DNA of 9,515 nucleotides from an uncultured Clostridia bacterium (GTDB lineage: Bacteria > Bacillota > Clostridia > Christensenellales > Borkfalkiaceae): positions 1 through 9,515 of the forward strand of contig CAUHGY010000072.1 in NCBI GenBank assembly GCA_959605945.1. The letters are read 5' to 3'. Numbering within the stretch: the stretch's first letter is position 1; each line of letters begins with the position of its first letter. The notes under the pieces are model-generated. The model saw only the letters and a program-made list of their open reading frames with translations, was not told where the DNA came from and searched no databases. Shown one piece after another: positions 4,997 through 9,515 of this stretch. Position numbers and translations under genes: made by a program.

Positions 4997-5923
4997 ATGA
5001 TATTGACAATATGCCCGAATCCGAGTATCGACTGTACGATAGAGCTTGATAATCTCAACGTCGGAATGCTCAACCGGGTGAGGAGCAAGGTGGAAACCTA
5101 TTCGGGCAAAGCATTGAACGTCGCCATGGGCGTCGCACGGCTGGGAAAGCAGAGCACTGCTACCGGATTTATGTTCGATGTGCACGGCAGACTGTTTGAA
5201 AACAACCTCGATAAAGAAGGGGTGGCGCACCGCTTTATCTATAATCCGGGAAGCGCCAGAGTGAATTATAAGATTATAGATAAAAAATCCATGCTCACCG
5301 AGATAAATGACAGAGGCGACACCGTCGAGCGCGGAAAACAGCTGGATCTTATCGAAATGGTGCGTCAGCTTGCCGCTAAATGCGATATAGCCGTGATGAG
5401 CGGCAGCCTTCCCAAAGGCGTGGAACCGGAGTTTTACAATGAAGTTCTGTCGGTGATTCCAGACAACGTCAGAAAAATCGTCGATGCCGAAACCGACAAC
5501 ATGAACGCAGCGCTTAAAAACGAAATATTTATGGTCAAACCCAATCTCCGCGAGCTTGAAGCATTCACGGGCGAAGCCGTTCATGATAAGCGTGATATGG
5601 TACGGGCGGCATTGAAATACATAGAGCGCGGCGTCAGATATGTTCTTATTTCTCTCGGCGCGGACGGGGCAATACTTACCGACGGCAGCAAAAGTTTTTA
5701 TTGCAAAAGCGCGTCGGTAGCCGTCAATTCCACCGTCGGCGCGGGCGACTGCATGGTCGCGGCGGCATGCGTGCAGCTTGAACAGGGTGCGGATATGCCC
5801 GAAATTCTGCGTTGCAGCGTGGCTGCGGGAACGGCGTCGATCACTACCAGCGGCACTAATCTGTTTTATAAGGATAAATACGACGAAATTTATACCAGAA
5901 TACAGGCGGTAAAAATGCCGTGA
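4997..5923 (+). CDS. PfkB-family sugar-phosphate kinase (1-phosphofructokinase type)
   Basis: At 308 residues this is the usual length for FruK/LacC-type kinases, which phosphorylate fructose 1-phosphate or tagatose 6-phosphate with ATP. The N-terminus ILTICPNPSIDCTIELD matches their TxTxNPAxD start. The first signature reads SGKALNVA (36-43) instead of the common GGKGxNV. SGSLPKG is at 135-141 and KPNLRELE at 181-188. The ATP/anion-hole signature VGAGD ends in the expected catalytic base Asp251. KSMLTEIN (97-104) fits the TEIN pattern of 1-phosphofructokinases. No PTS fructose transporter or DeoR-type regulator is adjacent, so the substrate is uncertain. The start has AAGGAG at 4980-4985. 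The gene begins 33 bases after the EF-G-like gene with no terminator between, so they are probably cotranscribed. Confidence 0.85.
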   Translation: MILTICPNPSIDCTIELDNLNVGMLNRVRSKVETYSGKALNVAMGVARLGKQSTATGFMFDVHGRLFENNLDKEGVAHRFIYNPGSARVNYKIIDKKSMLTEINDRGDTVERGKQLDLIEMVRQLAAKCDIAVMSGSLPKGVEPEFYNEVLSVIPDNVRKIVDAETDNMNAALKNEIFMVKPNLRELEAFTGEAVHDKRDMVRAALKYIERGVRYVLISLGADGAILTDGSKSFYCKSASVAVNSTVGAGDCMVAAACVQLEQGADMPEILRCSVAAGTASITTSGTNLFYKDKYDEIYTRIQAVKMP

Positions 5924-5969
5924 CGGACGCCGTAAAACTCATAGTATTGGCATGTTTTGATACATCTTA

Positions 5970-6008
5970 AAAATGCCGCTTCCGCATAAACTGCGGAAGC
6001 GGCATTTT
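5970..6008 (+). terminator. Strong intrinsic terminator closing the EF-G-like/kinase operon
   Basis: A perfect 17-bp stem (5970-5986 with 5992-6008) encloses the five-base loop TAAAC. The stem starts AAAATGCCGC and ends GCGGCATTTT. The flanking A and T runs make it potentially bidirectional. Only the + strand has a gene ending here. Confidence 0.9.
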
Positions 6009-6010
6009 AG

Positions 6011-6016
6011 TATAAT
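6011..6016 (+). promoter_or_regulatory. Candidate -10 element for the YihY-ABC operon
   Basis: A perfect TATAAT lies two bases after the terminator stem and 27 bases before the ATG at 6044. No good -35 hexamer exists at 16-18 bases upstream, because that region is the terminator's loop and 3' arm. The call rests on the -10 and on the need for a promoter after the terminator. Confidence 0.4.
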
Positions 6017-6043
6017 AAGAGCATTTTTACACAAAACAATGAT

Positions 6044-6895
6044 ATGTGGAAAAAAGCCGTTTACAATGTTAAACTTGCGCTTGTCACGCTTAAAAGAAAA
6101 AGACTGTATACCGTTGCGGGGGCGTGGGTATATTACTTTCTGATGTCCATAGTGCCTCTGTTTTTTCTGCTTATTTCGGCTTTCGGGCTCTTTGGCCTCA
6201 ATTTTGTCGATGAGCTGACGGCGCGGCTTCCGGAAGAGTTTGCGCCCGCAGTCACGCTGATAGCAGGAGCGGCGGAGAATGTTTCGCGCGGAGTGACGGT
6301 GTTTTTTGTTTTCACGGTGGTCTTTTCTTGCACGACGCTTCTCAAACAGATGTCGTCCGACGGAGATCACATTTACGGCGTCGAGAGCCGCAGGGGGCTT
6401 TTTCGCAGACTGTGGGCGCTGGCGGCGCTTGCTGTGCTTTTCGGGGTGTTTTTATGCGTAGCCATTCTCTTTGCTTTCGGCAACAGACTGCTTTCGCATG
6501 CGAATTTGTCGGGAGTAAAAGTAACATTTTTAACTTTTTTCGTTTTCGGCATTGTAATTTGCGCGAGTTATGCTATAATAATACTGCTCAATAAATATAT
6601 AAGTCCCGTGAAGATAAGTTTTTCCACTGCGGCAACCGGATCTTTATTGTCTCTTTTTACCATAGTATTCGGAACGGTTGGTTTTACGTTGTATTTGAGA
6701 CTTTTCAACGATTACAACGCTTTTTACGGAAGCCTTGCGGCGGTGGTGGTATTTCTTCTCTGGACTTATATTCTGATGCTCGGTCTTGCGTTGGGCGTTA
6801 TAGTAAATTCGTGCCTTGCACGGCAACAAGGAGAGATATATGCTGGAAATAAAAAATTTAACCAAAACTTACGGAAACGGAGTGAAAGCGGTTGA
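6044..6895 (+). CDS. YihY/BrkB-family inner membrane protein
   Basis: This is a 283-residue protein with about six hydrophobic segments (about 25-50, 83-100, 122-146, 160-183, 194-219 and 229-254). The order fits YihY/BrkB: an N-terminal GAWVYYFLMSIVPLFFLL segment (27-44), a central RRGLFRRLWALAA stretch, and the signature FYGSLAAVVVFLLWTYILML (227-246). Many members have GAELN after the last helix; here it reads GVIVN (251-255). The family was once annotated as ribonuclease BN, which is not supported, and its true function is unknown. No ribosome binding site precedes the ATG at 6044, and no better in-frame start exists after the TAG at 6008-6010. The last 56 bases overlap the next gene, whose AAGGAG lies inside this frame. 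The C-terminal 25 residues are hydrophilic. Confidence 0.85.
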   Translation: MWKKAVYNVKLALVTLKRKRLYTVAGAWVYYFLMSIVPLFFLLISAFGLFGLNFVDELTARLPEEFAPAVTLIAGAAENVSRGVTVFFVFTVVFSCTTLLKQMSSDGDHIYGVESRRGLFRRLWALAALAVLFGVFLCVAILFAFGNRLLSHANLSGVKVTFLTFFVFGIVICASYAIIILLNKYISPVKISFSTAATGSLLSLFTIVFGTVGFTLYLRLFNDYNAFYGSLAAVVVFLLWTYILMLGLALGVIVNSCLARQQGEIYAGNKKFNQNLRKRSESG

Positions 6896-7550
6896 TAATC
6901 TTTCGCTGACCGTTCATGACGGCGAAATCTACGGCTTTATAGGGCATAACGGGGCAGGAAAATCGACGACTATAAAAGCCGTCGTCGGAGCGCTCGGCTT
7001 CGATCGCGGCGAAATTCTGATAGACGGCGTATCCGTGAGAGATAACCCTATGGAGTGCAAAAGGAAGATAGCTTACATACCCGATAATCCCGATATATAC
7101 GATCATCTTACGGGTATTCAGTTTCTGAACTTCATAAGCGACGTTTTCGGTGTGTCCGCCGACGACAGGAATCGCAGAATAGCAGAGTATTCTGAACTTT
7201 TTGAAATTAAAAACAATCTGGGAGATCTGATATCGTCTTATTCTCACGGCATGAAACAGAAGCTGGTCATCATTTCCGCGCTTGTGCACAAGCCCAAACT
7301 GCTTATTCTGGACGAGCCGTTCGTCGGACTTGATCCGATAGCTACGCATAAATTGAAAGAGATTATGAAAGAGATATGCGCGGAAGGCGGCGCAATATTC
7401 TTTTCCACACACGTTCTTGAAGTTGCCGAAAAGCTGTGCGACAGAGTGGGGATCATAAAAAAGGGCTCGCTCGTTGCCGAAGGTAATATGCAGGACGTCG
7501 TAGGCGACAAATCTTTGGAGAGCATATTCCTGGAGATCGAAAATGCGTAA
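6840..7550 (+). CDS. ABC transporter ATP-binding protein
   Basis: This 236-residue nucleotide-binding subunit of an ABC-2-type exporter powers transport by ATP hydrolysis on the cytosolic face. Walker A is GHNGAGKST (35-43). The signature is YSHGMKQK (134-141), an SHGMKQ variant of LSGGQ common in exporter ATPases. Walker B is LLILDEP (154-160), the D-loop is GLDP (163-166) and the switch His is 191. I chose the ATG at 6840 because MLEIKNLTKTYG is the standard N-terminus and AAGGAG at 6828-6833 is well placed. A TTG at 6816 would add eight residues. The gene overlaps the YihY-type gene by 56 bases and the permease by 8, which indicates a translationally coupled operon. The substrate is unknown. 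Confidence 0.93.
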   Translation: MLEIKNLTKTYGNGVKAVDNLSLTVHDGEIYGFIGHNGAGKSTTIKAVVGALGFDRGEILIDGVSVRDNPMECKRKIAYIPDNPDIYDHLTGIQFLNFISDVFGVSADDRNRRIAEYSELFEIKNNLGDLISSYSHGMKQKLVIISALVHKPKLLILDEPFVGLDPIATHKLKEIMKEICAEGGAIFFSTHVLEVAEKLCDRVGIIKKGSLVAEGNMQDVVGDKSLESIFLEIENA

Positions 7551-9111
7551 CTACTTCAATCTTGTTAAAATTCAGTTTCTTTCGTATTTCGGTATAAATA
7601 AACTTCTGCATTCCAAAAAACGCGGCAAAAGCATGGGGTTTGCGGGGCTTCTTTTAGTCGGGCTTATAACCGGCGCCGCGCTCGCTTATTTCGGGTATAC
7701 TTATGCCGACCTTTTCGCGTCGATGCTTTCGTCGGAAGGCCGAACGGCAGAGATAATCACGATAATGCTCGCCATTTCGGCGATGGTATGTTTTTTCTTT
7801 GCGTTTTATGCCACATCGAACGTGCTTTTCGGGTTCAAGGATTACGACATGCTTTCCGCAATGCCGATAAAAACCAATACCGTTGTAACGGCTAAGCTGA
7901 CGTATATGTACCTTTCCGACCTGATTTTTATGACTTTGATAGCTTTTCCGTCGCTCTTCGTCTACGCGAAATATGCAGGCGACATCGCTTTTTCCACGGT
8001 GCTTGTTACCAGCCTTCTGGTAATAGTTCTGCCTATGTTCGCGCTTGCGCTGGCTATTGCCGTAGGTGCGTTTGTAACGCTTATTTCCGCACGCTTCCGC
8101 TATAAAAACATAATACAGATGATTCTGATGTTTGCATTTCTTATAGGCGTGTTTGCACTGTCGTTTACTGCGGGATCGGGGGCAATGTCGGATGTTACGG
8201 GATCGATAAGTAAAATTTTCTTTATATATCCGCTGGTGGCGGAAAGTTTGGGGAACTGGGGATATTTTGCTCTGACCGCCGCAATATGCATCGCTTCGTT
8301 TTTATTGATTGTAACGGCTGTATGCCTGTTATACGGAAAAATCAACACTCTTTTGGTTTCGCGCCGTACGGTAAAAGGTTTCCGTCTCAGGAAATACGGC
8401 AGTCAAAGCATGGGCAAAGCCCTGCTGAAAAAGGAAATCGGAAGGCTTTTTTCCGTCGCTATGTACGCCGTAAATGCGTTGATAGGCAGCATTCTTAGCA
8501 TTGTTGCCGCGGTGGCGATAGTTGTTGTATTCAGAAGCGTCCCTGAAGCGGGACAGGAAGCGGGCGCCGTGATGGCGGTATTTATGCCGTCGCTTTTTGC
8601 CTTCCTTCACATGCTTGCGCCGACTACTTCCTGTTCCATATCTCTCGAAGGCAGTTCTCTGTGGATTTTAAAAACCGTTCCGGTGCGCCTGAATTCTTTA
8701 TTCGGTGCCAAACTTACCGTAAACGCTGTTTTCAACGCCGTACCGGCGCTCGCTTCGGCGTTGGTATTGACGATAGGTTTGGGCATGCCCGCTGCCGAAA
8801 CGATATTTCTGATCATAATCGCAGTGGGAGTGGCGCTGCTCGGCGGCAATATCGGACTGCTGTTCGATCTCCGTTTTCCCACGCTGAAATGGGAAAACGA
8901 AACCAAGCCCGTCAAACAGGGAGTGGCTCTTTTGCTGTCGATGGCGTGTGCGTTCGTATTGACTGCGGCGTTCTTTCTGATGATGTTCTACATAAATCTT
9001 TCTTTCGCGGCATTGCTGGCGATAATAGCGGGAACAGTCGTCGTTTTGACGGCGGCTACGTTTGTGCTGGTGTTTACTGAAGGTAAAAAACTGTTTGACA
9101 GAATAAGCTGA
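7543..9111 (+). CDS. ABC-2-type exporter permease (about 12 TM segments)
   Basis: This 522-residue hydrophobic protein has about twelve membrane segments, near 32-53, 70-94, 122-142, 150-182, 187-210, 240-264, 306-330, 343-361, 390-413, 418-441, 458-483 and 486-512. The two halves look related in layout. The cytosolic linkers are basic (SRRTVKGFRLRKYG at 273-286). The FKDYDMLSAMPIK motif (98-110) and SISLEGSSLWILKTVPV (365-381) are typical of a Firmicutes ABC exporter permease family paired with a single ATPase. The start ATG lies inside the end of the ATPase gene, which fits coupled translation. The partner is almost certainly the preceding ATPase. The substrate cannot be inferred; peptides, lipids and drugs are all possible. 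No clear terminator follows. Confidence 0.87.
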   Translation: MRNYFNLVKIQFLSYFGINKLLHSKKRGKSMGFAGLLLVGLITGAALAYFGYTYADLFASMLSSEGRTAEIITIMLAISAMVCFFFAFYATSNVLFGFKDYDMLSAMPIKTNTVVTAKLTYMYLSDLIFMTLIAFPSLFVYAKYAGDIAFSTVLVTSLLVIVLPMFALALAIAVGAFVTLISARFRYKNIIQMILMFAFLIGVFALSFTAGSGAMSDVTGSISKIFFIYPLVAESLGNWGYFALTAAICIASFLLIVTAVCLLYGKINTLLVSRRTVKGFRLRKYGSQSMGKALLKKEIGRLFSVAMYAVNALIGSILSIVAAVAIVVVFRSVPEAGQEAGAVMAVFMPSLFAFLHMLAPTTSCSISLEGSSLWILKTVPVRLNSLFGAKLTVNAVFNAVPALASALVLTIGLGMPAAETIFLIIIAVGVALLGGNIGLLFDLRFPTLKWENETKPVKQGVALLLSMACAFVLTAAFFLMMFYINLSFAALLAIIAGTVVVLTAATFVLVFTEGKKLFDRIS

Positions 9112-9164
9112 TAAAATTTAACCGTATATTCAGCTAAAAAACCGTAAAAATTCGGCGATTTGGT

Positions 9165-9193
9165 TTCTATTTTGTCGAAAAACCGCATAAATT
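9165..9193 (+). promoter_or_regulatory. Sigma-E-like promoter for spoIIID
   Basis: CATAAATT (9186-9193) matches the sigma-E -10 consensus CATACAHT at 7 of 8 positions. TTCTATT (9165-9171), exactly 14 bases upstream, matches KMATATT at 5 of 7. The predicted start is near 9200, giving a leader of about 22 bases that includes the ribosome binding site. In Bacillus subtilis spoIIID is transcribed by sigma-E, which supports the call. Confidence 0.6.
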
Positions 9194-9222
9194 TTATTAT
9201 CCACACAAAAAGGGGGTAAGTT

Positions 9223-9477
9223 ATGCGGGAATATATCCTGGACAGGATAATTGAAGAAGCCGAATATATCGCCGCGACGGGCGCTACCGTGCGAGCCGCC
9301 GCGAAGATTTTTCACTCGGGCAAATCCACCGTACATAAAGACGTTACCGAACGTTTGAAAAGCATAGATAAAGATCTTTACAAAAAAGTCAGAAAAACGC
9401 TGAATAAAAATCTGGAAGAACGGCATTTGCGCGGAGGAGAAGCAACGCGCAAAAAATATCTCGGCAAAAAGGGATAG
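9223..9477 (+). CDS. spoIIID: Sporulation transcription factor SpoIIID
   Basis: SpoIIID is a DNA-binding protein that activates or represses many sigma-E-dependent genes in the mother cell during endospore formation. This 84-residue copy is slightly shorter than the 93 residues of Bacillus subtilis. The match is strong along its length: YI-x(2)-R at the start, the helix-turn-helix region TVRAAAKIF...KSTVHKDVTERL (22-45), and the hallmark RHLRGGEATRKKY (67-79) with its basic C-terminal helix. AAAAGGGGGT at 9207-9216 is well placed before the ATG. In many Firmicutes the next gene is mreB-like (mbl), which would lie outside the window. The preceding ABC operon ends 111 bases upstream. Its own sigma-E-like promoter suggests separate control. 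Confidence 0.95.
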   Translation: MREYILDRIIEEAEYIAATGATVRAAAKIFHSGKSTVHKDVTERLKSIDKDLYKKVRKTLNKNLEERHLRGGEATRKKYLGKKG

Positions 9478-9515
9478 CCGACCCGGGATTTGCAAATGTC
9501 AATAAAAGCCGCCCC

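Noticed and set aside
4565..5584. 339-codon minus-strand ORF
   Set aside because: Antisense to the EF-G-like gene end and the PfkB kinase, both with clear family motifs. It spans two genes and has no protein-family features.
9107..9136. AGCTGA...TCAGCT as terminator after the permease
   Set aside because: Six-bp stem with a loop of about 18 bases, followed by A's rather than T's on the + strand.
9240..9246. GGACAGG as a SpoIIID autoregulation site
   Set aside because: It matches only the core of the SpoIIID consensus, lies inside the coding sequence, and is short enough to occur by chance.
9500..9515. AATAAAAGCCGCCCC as the first arm of a terminator for spoIIID
   Set aside because: Plausible, but the second arm would lie outside the window, so it cannot be supported.

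Overview
The window looks like chromosomal DNA of an endospore-forming Clostridia-type Firmicute, probably an uncultured gut lineage. The evidence is a clear spoIIID at the right end, a YlmC/YmxH-family sporulation protein, strong AAGGAG-type ribosome binding sites, compact intrinsic terminators, and the tail of a glycine-rich surface protein of a kind common in gut Clostridia. All intact genes read on the + strand. The only minus-strand coding trace is a decayed regulator. No tRNA, rRNA, CRISPR array or intact insertion sequence was seen.

Layout. 1-303 is the C-terminal end of a large secreted or surface protein. 304-665 is a gene-poor gap. 732-1178 (DUF4870/Tic20-like, three membrane segments) and 1295-1888 (unrecognised protein with two membrane segments) are small membrane proteins separated by a strong terminator. 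1889-2317 is an accessory-looking gap with hairpins, a 15-base palindrome, a minus-strand terminator and a decayed XRE-type helix-turn-helix gene. 2318-2764 is a YlmC/YmxH PRC-barrel protein with an unusual Pro/Cys-rich tail and a possible leaderless, sigma-E-like promoter. 2897-4963 is an EF-G-like translational GTPase with a good sigma-A promoter. It is followed after 33 bases by a PfkB-family sugar-phosphate kinase (1-phosphofructokinase type), and a 17-bp-stem terminator closes this pair.

6044-9111 is a tightly overlapping three-gene operon: a YihY/BrkB-type membrane protein, an ABC transporter ATPase, and a 12-TM ABC-2-type permease. The last two form a probable exporter whose substrate cannot be read from sequence. 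9223-9477 is spoIIID, preceded by a promoter resembling the mother-cell sigma-E consensus.

Most of the window is ordinary core Clostridia content. The points most worth a second look are the Pro/Cys-rich extension and leaderless context of the YlmC/YmxH gene, the altered GTPase motifs of the EF-G paralog, the decayed XRE gene with its own terminator and a palindrome upstream of its start, and the terminator sitting directly in front of the gene at 1295. I found no convincing evidence of a wholly new multi-gene system.
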